NCBI GenBank assembly: GCA_900470095.1
Contig: UBZM01000019.1
Coordinates: forward strand, 1 to 64,000
From: Hyphomicrobiales bacterium
Lineage (GTDB): Bacteria; Pseudomonadota; Alphaproteobacteria; Rhizobiales; Beijerinckiaceae
DNA length: 64,000 bases
Reading direction: 5' to 3'
Below are positions 52,796 to 61,837 of the stretch, piece by piece. The position numbers and the translations under genes are program-made. How positions within the stretch are numbered: the first letter of the stretch is position 1; every line of letters begins with the position of its first letter. The notes below the pieces were generated by a model. That model was not told where the DNA came from and did no database searches. It saw only the letters and a list, made by a program, of their open reading frames with translations.

Positions 52796-53845
52796 ATGAA
52801 CGAAGTGTCCGCTACGTCCACCACCGGCTTCAACCGTCGTAGCGTTCTCTCGCTCGGCTCGGTCCTCGTCGCGGCGATGATCGTCCCCACCGTGGTCAAA
52901 GCCGCTCCGGCATCGACGGCTGCCAAGGTCGGTGGAGCGACGGTAAAGGCCGTCCAGTTCAAGAACAACGCCATCACACTCGCCGGCAACCTCTATCTGC
53001 CCGCCGGCTTTACCGAGGGCCGCAAGTATGCCGCGATCATCACCGTCCATCCGGGCGGTGGCGTGAAGGAGCAGACCGCAGGACTCTATGCGCTGAAGCT
53101 CGCTGAGCAGGGCTTCGTAACGCTTGCCTTCGACGCCGGCCACCAGGGCGCCAGCGGCGGCGAACCGCGCTTTCTCGACGATCCGATGCGGCGCGTCGGC
53201 GACATCTACAGCGCGGTCGATTACCTCATTTCGCTCCCCTATATCGATGCGAACCGCATTGGCGCGCTCGGCGTCTGCGCAGGCAGCGGCACGGCCATCA
53301 AGGCCGCCTCCACCGATCGCCGGATCAAGGTCGTCGGCACGGTGAGCGCCGTCGACGTCGGCGCCGCGACCCGCAAGGGCTGGGACGGAAAGGCCACCGT
53401 CGCCGAGCAGATCGCCACGCTCGACGCCGTTGCCAAGCAGCGCTCGGCCGAGGTCACCGGCGCCGCCCCGGTCTACGTGCCTTACGTTCCCGCCGTTGGC
53501 GACAAGACCGCTCCGCGCGATCTTCAGGAGGCCGCCGATTACTATCTGACGCCTCGCGGCCAGCACCCGAACGCGCCCAACAAGCTGCTGCTGACCAGCC
53601 TCAGCGCCATGGTCTCGTTCACGGGCTTTGACCAGATCGAGACCCTGCTGACCCAGCCGCTCATGGTCGTCGCCGGCAGCGAGGCGGGCTCGCTCTGGCA
53701 CAGCCACGAGCTGCACGCCAAGGCGGCGGGGCCGAAGGAACTGTTCGTCGTCCCAGGTGCCACGCACATGGACCTCTATGACGGCGCTGGCGCCGACCTC
53801 GCGGCGGGCAAGCTGGCCCCGTTCTTTACCCGCACGTTGGCTTAA
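52796..53845 (+). CDS. Exported alpha/beta hydrolase with Cys nucleophile
   Basis: A 349-residue alpha/beta-hydrolase. The N-terminus has a twin-arginine-type signal (FNRRSVLSLGSVLVAAMIVPTVVKAA). The core has VHPGGG (oxyanion loop), the nucleophile elbow GVCAGSG with Cys 161 in place of Ser, and an active-site His in GATHMDL. Cys at this position is characteristic of dienelactone hydrolases. The start MNEVSATS fits the AAGGG at 7 bases better than an ATG two codons upstream. First gene of a cluster with flavodoxin, SDR and cytochrome P460. Substrate unknown; lactone or ester hydrolysis inferred. Confidence 0.85.
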   Translation: MNEVSATSTTGFNRRSVLSLGSVLVAAMIVPTVVKAAPASTAAKVGGATVKAVQFKNNAITLAGNLYLPAGFTEGRKYAAIITVHPGGGVKEQTAGLYALKLAEQGFVTLAFDAGHQGASGGEPRFLDDPMRRVGDIYSAVDYLISLPYIDANRIGALGVCAGSGTAIKAASTDRRIKVVGTVSAVDVGAATRKGWDGKATVAEQIATLDAVAKQRSAEVTGAAPVYVPYVPAVGDKTAPRDLQEAADYYLTPRGQHPNAPNKLLLTSLSAMVSFTGFDQIETLLTQPLMVVAGSEAGSLWHSHELHAKAAGPKELFVVPGATHMDLYDGAGADLAAGKLAPFFTRTLA

Positions 53846-53865
53846 GCGGCTGAGGTGTTGGCCGC

Positions 53866-54519
53866 ATGACGACGCGACGCGCCCAAATCATGCTCTGGGG
53901 CTTAGCAGCACTGATCGTAGGGATACCGGTGGTTTCGACCATCTCGGTCGTCATTATCGAGAACAGGCAGCATACGAAAAATATGGTTCTGGCGGACGCG
54001 TTGCGCGCTTCGCCAGAGCAGCAACAAAGCCGCGATCTGGTCGTGTATTTTTCGCGCTCCGGCAACACCGAGCTGATGGCATTGGAGATTGCCAAGGAGC
54101 GGCGCGCGCGGGTCGTTCAGCTAGTAGACGCCGCGTACCGGATCGGCTTGCGCGGCTGGCTGAATGCCATGCGAGACGCTCGGAAGCAGCGCGCGGCGAT
54201 AACGCCGGAAAAGATCGATCTGTCCGGATATGACACGATCTATGTCGGCTCGCCGATCTGGCTGTACAGCCCGGCGCCGCCGGTATGGCAATTCGTGCAA
54301 AGCAACGATCTCAGCGGCAAGCGCGTCATCCTCTTCAATTCGCTGAACAGCAAATTTGAGCAGAGCTACATCGACGCTTTCGCCCGCCTCGTACGCCAGA
54401 AGGGCGGCACCTTCGCGCGCCATATCTTCATCGTTCGCGGGCGCATGACGCGCCAGATGGAGAGGCTCGACTTCCTAGCGGAAACAACAAGGCTCCTTCG
54501 CGAAGCGGCCGAGCTCTAA
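53866..54519 (+). CDS. Membrane-anchored flavodoxin-like protein
   Basis: A 217-residue protein with one N-terminal transmembrane helix (IMLWGLAALIVGIPVVSTISVVII, residues 8-31) and a flavodoxin-like domain. The FMN phosphate loop is FSRSGNTELMA (about 63-73), followed by YDTIYVGSPIWLYSPAPPVWQF, typical of flavodoxin_4-type proteins. It is likely an FMN-dependent quinone or electron-transfer protein tethered to the inner membrane. It follows the hydrolase gene by 20 bases. Confidence 0.82.
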   Translation: MTTRRAQIMLWGLAALIVGIPVVSTISVVIIENRQHTKNMVLADALRASPEQQQSRDLVVYFSRSGNTELMALEIAKERRARVVQLVDAAYRIGLRGWLNAMRDARKQRAAITPEKIDLSGYDTIYVGSPIWLYSPAPPVWQFVQSNDLSGKRVILFNSLNSKFEQSYIDAFARLVRQKGGTFARHIFIVRGRMTRQMERLDFLAETTRLLREAAEL

Positions 54520-54591
54520 AAATCCTGGTGCGTGCGCTGAGGCCGTCTCGCCATGCCGCGCGCCGCTGACCCCAAAAGAGAAAGAACGACA

Positions 54592-55425
54592 ATGAGCAAG
54601 GTTTGGTTCGTGACCGGCGCAGGCCGTGGCCTCGGCATCGATATCGCCCGAAAGGCATTGGCGGCCGGGCATTCGGTCGTTGCCACGGGGCGCAAGCCCG
54701 AAACCATGCTGAATGCGATCGGCGCCCATGAGAACCTGCTCACGGTGGCGCTCGACATCACCGACCCAGAGGGGGCGATCGCCGCGGCGCAGGCAGCCGT
54801 GGATCGGTTCGGCCGGATCGACGTCCTGGTGAACAACGCGGGCAATTTCTACGCCGGGTACTTCGAGAACATCAGCCCAGACCACTTCAGGGCGCAGATG
54901 GAAACGAACTTCTTCGGTCCCCTCAACGTCACACGTGCGATCCTCCCGATCATGCGCAGGCAGCGCGCTGGCCAGGTCATCACGGTCTCCTCCCTGGCCG
55001 GCCTAATCGGGCAGGAATTCGTGGTCGCCTACGCAGCCTCGAAGTTCGCTCTGGAGGGGTGGATGGAGTCGCTGCGCTTCGACGTGGCGCCCTTCGGCAT
55101 CGATGCCATGGTCGTCGATCCGGGCTTCTTCCGCACGGAGCTTCTCGTCGAGGGCGCCTCGACCATCTGGCCGGAACTCCCGATCGAGGACTATGCCGAG
55201 CGCACGGCTCAGACGATCGCAGCCTGGTCGGGTATGAACGGCCAGCAAGGCGGCGATCCCGCCAAGCTGGCGGGCGCGATCGTGACCCTGTCGGATTCCG
55301 GGAAGCTGCCCCTCCGCTTTGTCGCTGGCGGTGACGCCATGGCTGCGGTCGAAGCCAATCTGAAGACCGTACAGAGCCAGATCGACGCGCTTCGCGACCT
55401 GTCCGCCTCCCTCGCCCACGACTGA
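54592..55425 (+). CDS. Short-chain dehydrogenase/reductase
   Basis: A 277-residue classical SDR. NAD(P) motif TGAGRGLGI (9-17), NNAG at about 80, catalytic Ser in VSSLAGL, Tyr and Lys in YAASKFALEG. The PGFFRTEL segment is characteristic of a common SDR subgroup. The start MSKVWFVTG lies after AGAGAAAGA. Part of the LysR-linked cluster; substrate unknown. Confidence 0.92.
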   Translation: MSKVWFVTGAGRGLGIDIARKALAAGHSVVATGRKPETMLNAIGAHENLLTVALDITDPEGAIAAAQAAVDRFGRIDVLVNNAGNFYAGYFENISPDHFRAQMETNFFGPLNVTRAILPIMRRQRAGQVITVSSLAGLIGQEFVVAYAASKFALEGWMESLRFDVAPFGIDAMVVDPGFFRTELLVEGASTIWPELPIEDYAERTAQTIAAWSGMNGQQGGDPAKLAGAIVTLSDSGKLPLRFVAGGDAMAAVEANLKTVQSQIDALRDLSASLAHD

Positions 55426-55446
55426 TCAGAGCCGAAAGGAATTTCC

Positions 55447-55908
55447 ATGTTGGTTCATCGCGTGGCCTTGGTGGCGATCGCGCTGCTTGCCTGCTCGTTT
55501 CCGCCCGCATTCGGCCAAACCAACCGGGCGACCTTCCCAAAGGCCTTCGACAGATACGTGTTGTACGCGACCTACGACCGCGGCTTCGCCAAGGAGGAGG
55601 CGTTCGCGCTGCCCGAGACACTGGCTCTCGCGAAGGCTGGAAAGCCGCTGCCGCCCGGCACGCAGCTCGTCCTCGGCATATGGAGGGCGCGCCAACTTGC
55701 GGAGTATTTCGTGATGGAGAAGGGGGTGAACTGGGGCGCGGATTTCCCGGCCGATGTCCGCACGGGCGACTGGCATTTCCAGCAGTTCGACACGACCCGC
55801 CAGGTAATGCGCACGGCGTTCGCAGAGAGGTGCCAGTCCTGTCATAGCTCGCAGTCCCGGGATGATTACCTGTTCACGATCGACAGGATGCGGACTTATA
55901 TTCCTTGA
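55447..55908 (+). CDS. Cytochrome P460-like periplasmic heme protein
   Basis: A 153-residue protein with a signal peptide (ALVAIALLACSFPPAFG) and a C-terminal c-type heme site CQSCH (129-133). The fold segment FPKAFDRYVLYATYDRGF is P460-family-like. True P460 enzymes oxidise hydroxylamine using a Lys cross-link, but relatives may only bind NO or carry electrons. AAGGA precedes the ATG at 7 bases. Last gene of the cluster. Confidence 0.8.
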   Translation: MLVHRVALVAIALLACSFPPAFGQTNRATFPKAFDRYVLYATYDRGFAKEEAFALPETLALAKAGKPLPPGTQLVLGIWRARQLAEYFVMEKGVNWGADFPADVRTGDWHFQQFDTTRQVMRTAFAERCQSCHSSQSRDDYLFTIDRMRTYIP

Positions 55909-56140
55909 GCTGCCTGCCTGGAAGCGGACGTTCAGAGCGTCCGCAAAGGGCCGCGCCCTGCCGTTACGCGCAACACCGCGAATGTCTCAGATGGGTCCGG
56001 GAGCGGATTCTGGCCAGTAGCCCGGAAGCAGGCATTGCCAACGGTCTCGCCTGACTTCCGTTCCCGACCCGAGTCGGACCTGGGCATGTTTGCTCTCGGC
56101 TGCCGCTGTTATTGGGATGATTGTGAGGCTTCGGAGCCCG
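55909..56140. other. Intergenic region, nothing identified
   Basis: About 230 bases between the convergent P460 and toxin genes. No terminator hairpin with T-tract or other element was recognised. Confidence 0.35.
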
Positions 56141-56551
56141 CTACCAAAGACGCTTGACTGCGAAGCCGTCGAAGAGTGCGTCGTTCGAAATCAGCACGAT
56201 GTCTTCGGATTGAGCCTGGGCAATGAGCAGGCGGTCGAACGGGTCGTTGTGCGCGATGTTCATCGCGCCGGCGAGCAGGGCATGGCGGACGGTGATCGCC
56301 AATTCCGAAAAGCCCTGATCGGCGATGATCGCCTCAAAGTCCTGCGCGAGCAGCGCCGCGTCAGGGAGCTTGCCGACACGGAATTTTGTGGCGACCTCCA
56401 TGGCCGAGGCGGCGCTGACGGCGATGCTGTTGGCCTCGTCCCCGATCGCCTCGCGAGCACGGGGGCTCAGCGCCTCGTCACCCGCCAGCCACCAGATCAG
56501 AGCATGGGTATCGAGCAGCAGCCTCAAGTGAGATTCCACCCCCGAGTTCAT
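56141..56551 (-). CDS. PIN-domain toxin (VapC-like)
   Basis: A 136-residue PIN-domain ribonuclease of a type II toxin-antitoxin system. RLLLDTHALIWWLAGD has the first active-site Asp, SAASAMEVATKFRVGKL the Glu, and NIAHNDPFDRLLIAQAQ the second Asp. The start is uncertain: MNSGVESH is listed, but a TTG at 56527 (LRLLLDTH) has GGTGGA at 8 bases and fits the family's usual N-terminus. It overlaps the antitoxin gene end by about 74 bases if the first start is right, or 50 with the second. Confidence 0.87.
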   Translation of the reverse strand: MNSGVESHLRLLLDTHALIWWLAGDEALSPRAREAIGDEANSIAVSAASAMEVATKFRVGKLPDAALLAQDFEAIIADQGFSELAITVRHALLAGAMNIAHNDPFDRLLIAQAQSEDIVLISNDALFDGFAVKRLW

Positions 56552-56798
56552 TCTCGGGCAGCGGCTCGTCAAAGCGCGCATCAACGGCGATCTTTCCCTT
56601 GAGCGCCCCGAAGCGCCGCTTGCCGCGTGGTGCGACCGGCACCAGGCGCACGACCGGCCCGTTGCCACGGGCAATGATGACATCTCCGCCCTCAAGTGCG
56701 TCTGCGATCAGTTTGGACAGGTTGGTCTTTGCCTCGTGAACCGAGAACTGGGCCAGCTGCTTCCCCTTAGCTAAGGGGTCCGCACCGAGCAGGAGCAT
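56478..56798 (-). CDS. Phd/YefM-type antitoxin
   Basis: A 106-residue antitoxin with the Phd/VapB-like fold core (AQFSVHEAKTNLSKLIADALEGG...VVRLVPVAPRGKRRFGALKGK) and an acidic toxin-binding tail (DARFDEPLPENELG). The homology normally starts at the residue before AQFS. The open ATG lies 14 codons earlier; the codon at the family start is CTG (56756), with AGGGGA a few bases upstream. The C-terminus runs past the usual end into the toxin gene, suggesting a frameshift or relaxed stop position. Confidence 0.82.
   Translation of the reverse strand: MLLLGADPLAKGKQLAQFSVHEAKTNLSKLIADALEGGDVIIARGNGPVVRLVPVAPRGKRRFGALKGKIAVDARFDEPLPENELGGGISLEAAARYPCSDLVAGG
56763..56778. promoter_or_regulatory. Perfect 16-bp palindrome at antitoxin start
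   Basis: CCCCTTAGCTAAGGGG, a perfect palindrome just upstream of the family-type start of the antitoxin. Such sites are typical operators of toxin-antitoxin complexes. It also supplies the AGGGG that could act as Shine-Dalgarno for the CTG. Confidence 0.5.
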
Positions 56799-56848
56799 GC
56801 CAGACGAGCGCGATTGCGCGCCCCAAGGCGTCGCGGCAGCCTGTCTCC

Positions 56849-59239
56849 CTATCGTCGCTTGAACGCGTCCATGAGGGCGGCACCCAGAGCGCCCTGGGTT
56901 TCCTTCTGTGGTGTCCGCGGCGGCCCTACCCGGCCGGAGCTGCCCTTGCCGTCGCGAGCGTCCTTGCCGGCGCGAGCGTCCTGGCCGCTGCGAGCATCCT
57001 GGCCGCTGCGAGCATCCTGGCCGCCGCGAGCATCCTGGCGCGCGTTCTCGCGCGGCCCCTTCGAGCCGTCGGCACCTGCGTCGCTCCGCATGGAGAGCGA
57101 GATGCGCTTGCGCTTGATGTCGACCTCCAGGACACGCACCTTCACCACGTCGCCGACCTTGACCACCTCATGCGCGTCCTTCACGAAGCGCTCGGCAAGC
57201 TGCGAGACATGGACGAGCCCGTCCTGATGGACGCCGATATCGACGAAGGCGCCGAAGGCGGCAACATTCGTCACCGTGCCCTCCAGCATCATCCCGATTT
57301 CGAGGTCCTTCATGTCGTCGACGCCGTCCGCGAAGGTCGCGGTCTTGAAGGCAGGGCGCGGGTCACGGCCGGGTTTGTCGAGTTCGGCGATGATGTCGCG
57401 CACGGTCGGCAAGCCGAAGCGATCGTCGACGAAGGCGCGAGGATCGAGCCTGGACAGCACAGCGCTATCACCCATCAGCTCACGCAGGTCACGCCCGCAG
57501 GCGGCGACGATCTTGCGCGCGACGCCATAGGCTTCCGGATGCACCGCGGAGGCGTCGAGCGGCTCCGAGCCATCCCGGATGCGCAGGAAGCCGGCGCATT
57601 GCTCGAAGGTCCGGGGTCCGAGCCTGGCAACGGCGAGCAATTGGCGGCGGCTGCCGAAGGGGCCATTGGCATCGCGATGAGCGACGATCGCTTCGGCAAG
57701 CGCAGCGCCGAGCCCCGAGACCCGCGCCAGCAACGAGGCCGAAGCGGTGTTGAGGTCGACCCCGACCGCGTTCACGGCATCCTCGACCATGGCGTCGAGC
57801 GCGCGGGCAAGATGGTACTGATCGACGTCGTGCTGATACTGGCCGACGCCGATGGATTTTGGATCGATCTTGACGAGTTCCGCCAGCGGGTCCTGCAAGC
57901 GCCTTGCGATGGAAACCGCGCCGCGCAGCGTGACGTCGAGGCCCGGAAACTCGGCGGCGGCTTGTTCCGAGGCGGAATAAACCGAGGCACCGGCCTCCGA
58001 GACGACCACCTTGATCGGCTTGGGCGGCGGTAGATCGCCCAGCAGCTCCGCGACCAGCTTCTCGGTTTCGCGACTGCCGGTCCCGTTGCCGATGGAGACG
58101 AGCTCCACGCCGTGCCTGCGGATCAGGCTCGCAAGCTCGGCCTGCGTGCCGCGAACATCGTTCCGCGGCGGAAATGGATAGACGGTCGTGGTGGCAAGCA
58201 GCTTGCCGGTGCCGTCGACCACCGCCACCTTCACGCCGGTCCGGATGCCGGGATCGAGACCCATGGTCGCCCGCGAGCCGGCAGGTGCGGCCAGAAGCAG
58301 ATTCTTGAGATTGCGGGCGAAGACATTGATCGCCTCGGCTTCGGCCTTCATCCGCAGATCGGTCATCAGATCCACCGAGAGGTGAAGCGACAGCTTCACC
58401 CGCCAGGTCCAGCCGACGACCTCCATCAGCCACATATCCCCCGGCAACCTGTCGCCGATCGCGTAGGTCTCGGCGATCATCCGCATCACAGGCTTGACCG
58501 GGCGCGGATCATCCCTGTCCGCTTCGATGTCGAGCGTCAGGATGTCCTCGTTGCGGCCCCGCAGCATGGCCAACGCACGATGGCTCGGCACGTTGGCCCA
58601 GCGCTCGGTGTGATCGAAATAGTCAGCGAACTTGGCGCCCGCCTCCTCCTTCCCCTCGATCACGCGCGCACGTAAATCGGCCTTCTGATGGAGATAGCCG
58701 CGCAAACGACCGAGCAGCTCAGCATTCTGGGCGAACTGCTCCGACAGGATGTCCCGGGCACCGTCCAGCGCGCTCTTGGTTTCGGGCACTTGGTCGGTGA
58801 GATAGGACGCGGCCAGCTCGGTTGGCACAGCCCGGCGATTGGCAAGGATCGCCTCGGCGAGCGGCCCGAGGCCGCGCTCACGCGCAATCTCTGCCTTGTT
58901 GCGGCGCTTGGGCTTGAAGGGAAGATAGATGTCCTCCAGCTCCGCCTTGGTCGTGGCGGCAGAGATCGAGGCCTCGAGTTCAGGCGTGAGCTTGTCCTGC
59001 TGGCGGATGGCCCCGAGAATGGCGCCGCGTCGGCCTTCCAGCTCGCGCAGATAGATCAGCCGTTCTCCGAGCTGGCGCAGCTGGGTGTCGTCCAATCCCC
59101 CGGTGACCTCCTTGCGATAGCGCGCGATGAAGGGAATGGTCGCCCCCTCGTCGATCAGTGCGATGGCGGCGGCTGCCTGCGGCAGGCGCGCGCCGATCTC
59201 GGCGGCGATGCGGGATGCGATTGCGGAGTTGTCGGACAT
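56849..59239 (-). CDS. tex: Tex transcription accessory protein
   Basis: A 796-residue Tex homologue, a nucleic-acid-binding protein linked to transcription and stress survival. Order: N-terminal helical domain ([16 protein letters not shown]), YqgF-like RNase H fold ([19 protein letters not shown]), helix-hairpin-helix domain ([19 protein letters not shown]) and C-terminal S1 RNA-binding domain ([32 protein letters not shown]). After S1 there is a low-complexity tail of repeated GQDARS-type units. The start MSDNSAIAS is canonical. It is a lone gene. Confidence 0.95.
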   Translation of the reverse strand: MSDNSAIASRIAAEIGARLPQAAAAIALIDEGATIPFIARYRKEVTGGLDDTQLRQLGERLIYLRELEGRRGAILGAIRQQDKLTPELEASISAATTKAELEDIYLPFKPKRRNKAEIARERGLGPLAEAILANRRAVPTELAASYLTDQVPETKSALDGARDILSEQFAQNAELLGRLRGYLHQKADLRARVIEGKEEAGAKFADYFDHTERWANVPSHRALAMLRGRNEDILTLDIEADRDDPRPVKPVMRMIAETYAIGDRLPGDMWLMEVVGWTWRVKLSLHLSVDLMTDLRMKAEAEAINVFARNLKNLLLAAPAGSRATMGLDPGIRTGVKVAVVDGTGKLLATTTVYPFPPRNDVRGTQAELASLIRRHGVELVSIGNGTGSRETEKLVAELLGDLPPPKPIKVVVSEAGASVYSASEQAAAEFPGLDVTLRGAVSIARRLQDPLAELVKIDPKSIGVGQYQHDVDQYHLARALDAMVEDAVNAVGVDLNTASASLLARVSGLGAALAEAIVAHRDANGPFGSRRQLLAVARLGPRTFEQCAGFLRIRDGSEPLDASAVHPEAYGVARKIVAACGRDLRELMGDSAVLSRLDPRAFVDDRFGLPTVRDIIAELDKPGRDPRPAFKTATFADGVDDMKDLEIGMMLEGTVTNVAAFGAFVDIGVHQDGLVHVSQLAERFVKDAHEVVKVGDVVKVRVLEVDIKRKRISLSMRSDAGADGSKGPRENARQDARGGQDARSGQDARSGQDARAGKDARDGKGSSGRVGPPRTPQKETQGALGAALMDAFKRR
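56965..57041. repeat. 18-bp tandem repeat in tex C-terminus
   Basis: Repeated units of about 18 bases (GCGAGCATCCTGGCCGCT and variants, some with the first half changed) encode repeats of the type G-Q-D-A-R-S on the minus strand. A slippage-prone coding repeat. Confidence 0.8.
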
Positions 59240-59520
59240 TCAAAAACACTGGAACCGTTGCTGGAACAGATATGATAGTTGGCGGCTCTGCAGGTGCCTA
59301 GGCGATGCAGCCTGACTGCCTCCGCACCGATCATGCCCCTTCATAGCACCGCTCTCGATCACCTCCATCCTGCACCTCCATCCTGCACCTCCATCCTGCA
59401 CCTCCATCCTGCACCTCCATCCTGCACCTCCATCCTGCCCCGACAGTCCTGCCCGAAGTCGGCAACGGCCGCCTGCGCGACAAACGGCTCAACGAAACGC
59501 TCTTCTCGTCATCGCCGGTT
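59240..59520. other. Intergenic region with tandem repeat
   Basis: About 280 bases upstream of tex and before the truncated GNAT homology. It contains six exact tandem copies of a 13-base unit (59360-59437) and probably the tex promoter. Confidence 0.5.
59360..59437. repeat. Six perfect tandem copies of a 13-bp unit
   Basis: The unit CACCTCCATCCTG is repeated six times without mismatch, starting at 59360, 59373, 59386, 59399, 59412 and 59425. The period is not a multiple of three. Perfect repeats indicate recent expansion and likely length variation between strains. Confidence 0.93.
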
Positions 59521-59761
59521 GCCGGAGCATGTCAGGTTTGGGGAATTCTATCTCCTTCCGGCCTTTCACGGGCGCGGCTCCGGCACGGCCATCCTGCGCC
59601 ATTGCCTGGAGCTTGCGGATGAACGCGCCCTGCCCGTGCGGTTGGAACACCTGCACCGGAAGCCGGTTCGCTCGCTCTACCTGCGACATGGCTTTGTCGA
59701 GACAGTTCGTTCGGAGATCCATTGCTTCCTGGAGCGTCCGGCTGCGCGGAGCCCCGCCTGA
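59521..59761 (+). pseudogene. Truncated GNAT acetyltransferase (C-terminal part)
   Basis: The plus-strand frame gives RFGEFYLLPAFHGRGSGTAI, then LRHCLELADERALPVRLEHL and VRSLYLRHGFVETV. This is the acetyl-CoA-binding motif A and C-terminal half of a GNAT N-acetyltransferase. The N-terminal half is absent: upstream lies the 13-bp tandem repeat. The gene seems 5'-truncated and without a proper start. Confidence 0.7.
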
Positions 59762-59764
59762 TTG

Positions 59765-59953
59765 TGTGCCCGGTCGCGCCAACGGGGGATGCCTTCGTGA
59801 CAGGCCGGACCGCGCAAGCCTTCAGGCGGGCCGCCTCGCCTGCCTGGGAGCAGCCTCTACGGATGGTTGCGGCATTCTCCCGCCAGCAACGGGCGTCCTT
59901 CCTGCTCGCAGAAGGTCGCCGGGGCCTGGCCCTTGAGCAGACGTTCCGAAGGG
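59765..59953 (+). repeat. Dispersed non-coding repeat, copy 2
   Basis: Homologous to 51463-51633 (see shared blocks there), with extra bases in the middle. It lies directly after the truncated GNAT fragment. No conserved frame. Confidence 0.7.
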
Positions 59954-60152
59954 AGCGTGGGGAGCTGAACGTCCCGTGAGCCGCCGCATTGGCCCCGGAT
60001 CGCGCCAACCAACGGACATCCAGGCGGGCTTCGGATGGGCCGTTTCTGCGTAGTCAGCGGTCGCGGAGGCGCGTAACCTCTTGAAGACAGATGGTCTGGG
60101 GGCAGCATACGCGCGTTTGAGCACGAACTCTAAACTGGAAGGAGTGCCGAAA

Positions 60153-61577
60153 ATGTTCACGAAACGCGACTTCCTTCGTTCCGTCCCACTTGCTGCAATC
60201 GCCACCGCAGTGACGATGCCAAAATGGGCGCACGCGCAGGGTGCACAAGTAAAGCTTGACCATGCTCAGATCGAAAACATTGTACGGCGATCGTACCAAT
60301 ACGTCGCCATGTATAATGTAAACAATAAAGCTGCTATGGATGCGCAGAATCCCTTGAGCACCAAGGGATGGAACAAGATTCATAAATCCATGGAACTAGC
60401 AAACGCAAAAATGCACGCTATTGCTAGACCTAACAATGATACTCTTTATCAGGTCGCCATGCTTGACCTACGAAATGAGCCGGTAATACTCTCTGTTCCT
60501 GCGTTCGATACGCGCTATGCCTCAATGGAGACCTCCGCTTACGATGGCTATATCGACATACCGTTGTCGACTAAATCGGGCGATTATAAGGAACCTACGA
60601 AGGTCCTTTTCTACTCGGCTCGCACTCAGGGATATACGCGGGATACCGGGATAGCAGGGGTGGCCAAGTCGATAGCGATGACAGGCGATTTCGTTATCGC
60701 TTTCATCCGCGTCATGCCGGAATCCAGCAACCCCGCGAAGCACGCCCGCATCCTTGAGCAGATCAAGGATTTGAAAGTCCAAACCCTGTCCGAATATCAG
60801 AGCAAGTCCGCCCAACCCTCCAGCAAGGTTCAATTTCCCGCTTACGGCGCGACAGATCAAGACACCTACGGCACTAATCTTCTGGAAGTAATGCAGTTCA
60901 TCTTTAACCATACTACCTTCGATTCAGATAACGAACTCGATAAGGCATTGCTCGACGCCTACAAACCTCTCGGTGTGGAACCTGGCAAGACCTATGATGC
61001 GACGAAGGTGACGCCGATTGATGGCGCGACGTTCCGCCAAGTCTCAGAGGAAGTGAAGCAGGCAAACATTGCAGTCTTGGGCGATCAGGCCAAGGCTGAG
61101 GAGTTTCTCTTTCGCGCGTTTAAGCCGAAGGGCCACATCGACCTCGACACTTTGGTGTTCCAGAATGTGATCGGGCCGATCGGTCAGCCAGCAGACGAAG
61201 CACTCTATCTTCCCGTCAACCCCGCAGATAACAAGCCGATGAATGCGTTGCATGACTACGTCATAAAGATGACAAAGGAAGGACTGCCGCCTGCCCTGGC
61301 CTTCTGGTCAGTCACTCTTTACGACACGAAAAACGGCTGGTTCATCCCGAACAAGGAAAACAAGTATTCGGTCGGCCAAAATGCGGGATATAAACTGAAC
61401 GCCGATGGCGGAATCGAAATCCACATTGCCGCCAACAAGCCCTCTGGGGTGCCGCCGGAAAATTGGCTGCCGATCAACCGCGAGGACCAAGGTATCAGTC
61501 CAATGCTGCGGCTATATGCTCCCGATCTTGCGAAGGCGAATACTTGGAAGGCTCCGAAAGCACAGCTCATGAGTTGA
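60153..61577 (+). CDS. DUF1254/DUF1214 exported protein
   Basis: A 474-residue protein with a Tat-like signal (TKRDFLRSVPLAAIATAVTMPKWAHAQ). A DUF1254-type domain (YQYVAMYNVNNKAAM, ARPNNDTLYQVAMLDLRNEP) and a C-terminal DUF1214-type domain (LPPALAFWSVTLYDTKNGWF, IHIAANKPSGVPPENWLP) are visible. The role of these domains is unknown. GGAAGGAG lies 9 bases before the ATG. The gene is notably poorer in G+C and uses rare-looking codons compared with its neighbours, a sign of horizontal transfer. Confidence 0.85.
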   Translation: MFTKRDFLRSVPLAAIATAVTMPKWAHAQGAQVKLDHAQIENIVRRSYQYVAMYNVNNKAAMDAQNPLSTKGWNKIHKSMELANAKMHAIARPNNDTLYQVAMLDLRNEPVILSVPAFDTRYASMETSAYDGYIDIPLSTKSGDYKEPTKVLFYSARTQGYTRDTGIAGVAKSIAMTGDFVIAFIRVMPESSNPAKHARILEQIKDLKVQTLSEYQSKSAQPSSKVQFPAYGATDQDTYGTNLLEVMQFIFNHTTFDSDNELDKALLDAYKPLGVEPGKTYDATKVTPIDGATFRQVSEEVKQANIAVLGDQAKAEEFLFRAFKPKGHIDLDTLVFQNVIGPIGQPADEALYLPVNPADNKPMNALHDYVIKMTKEGLPPALAFWSVTLYDTKNGWFIPNKENKYSVGQNAGYKLNADGGIEIHIAANKPSGVPPENWLPINREDQGISPMLRLYAPDLAKANTWKAPKAQLMS

Positions 61578-61837
61578 GCGGGTTCAGAGCTGAGCTAGGG
61601 GCCAGCCCTTCGGAGATGGGTCAGGGGCGTGAATTCGGCCGAGCGCGAACACGCTTCCGCTTAGGGGCGATGGTGCCCGTTCGCCTCCGGCCCGGAACCA
61701 GACATTCGATCAGACGCCAGCATAGAGCCGCGCTTCCGCCGCGCGGGCCGCGGGGCTTTGCGTGTCGGCGGATGGTTCGCGGGGCGGATGACGGTGATGA
61801 CCTGCGTGACGGGCGGAAGGCCGCCTGGCGCGTTCGG
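61578..61837. other. Intergenic region, nothing identified
   Basis: About 260 bases between the DUF1254/DUF1214 gene and the LysR remnant. No supported gene or structure. Confidence 0.35.

Noticed and set aside
59360..59437. CRISPR-like array
   Set aside because: The 13-base units are contiguous without spacers and far too short; it is a simple tandem repeat.
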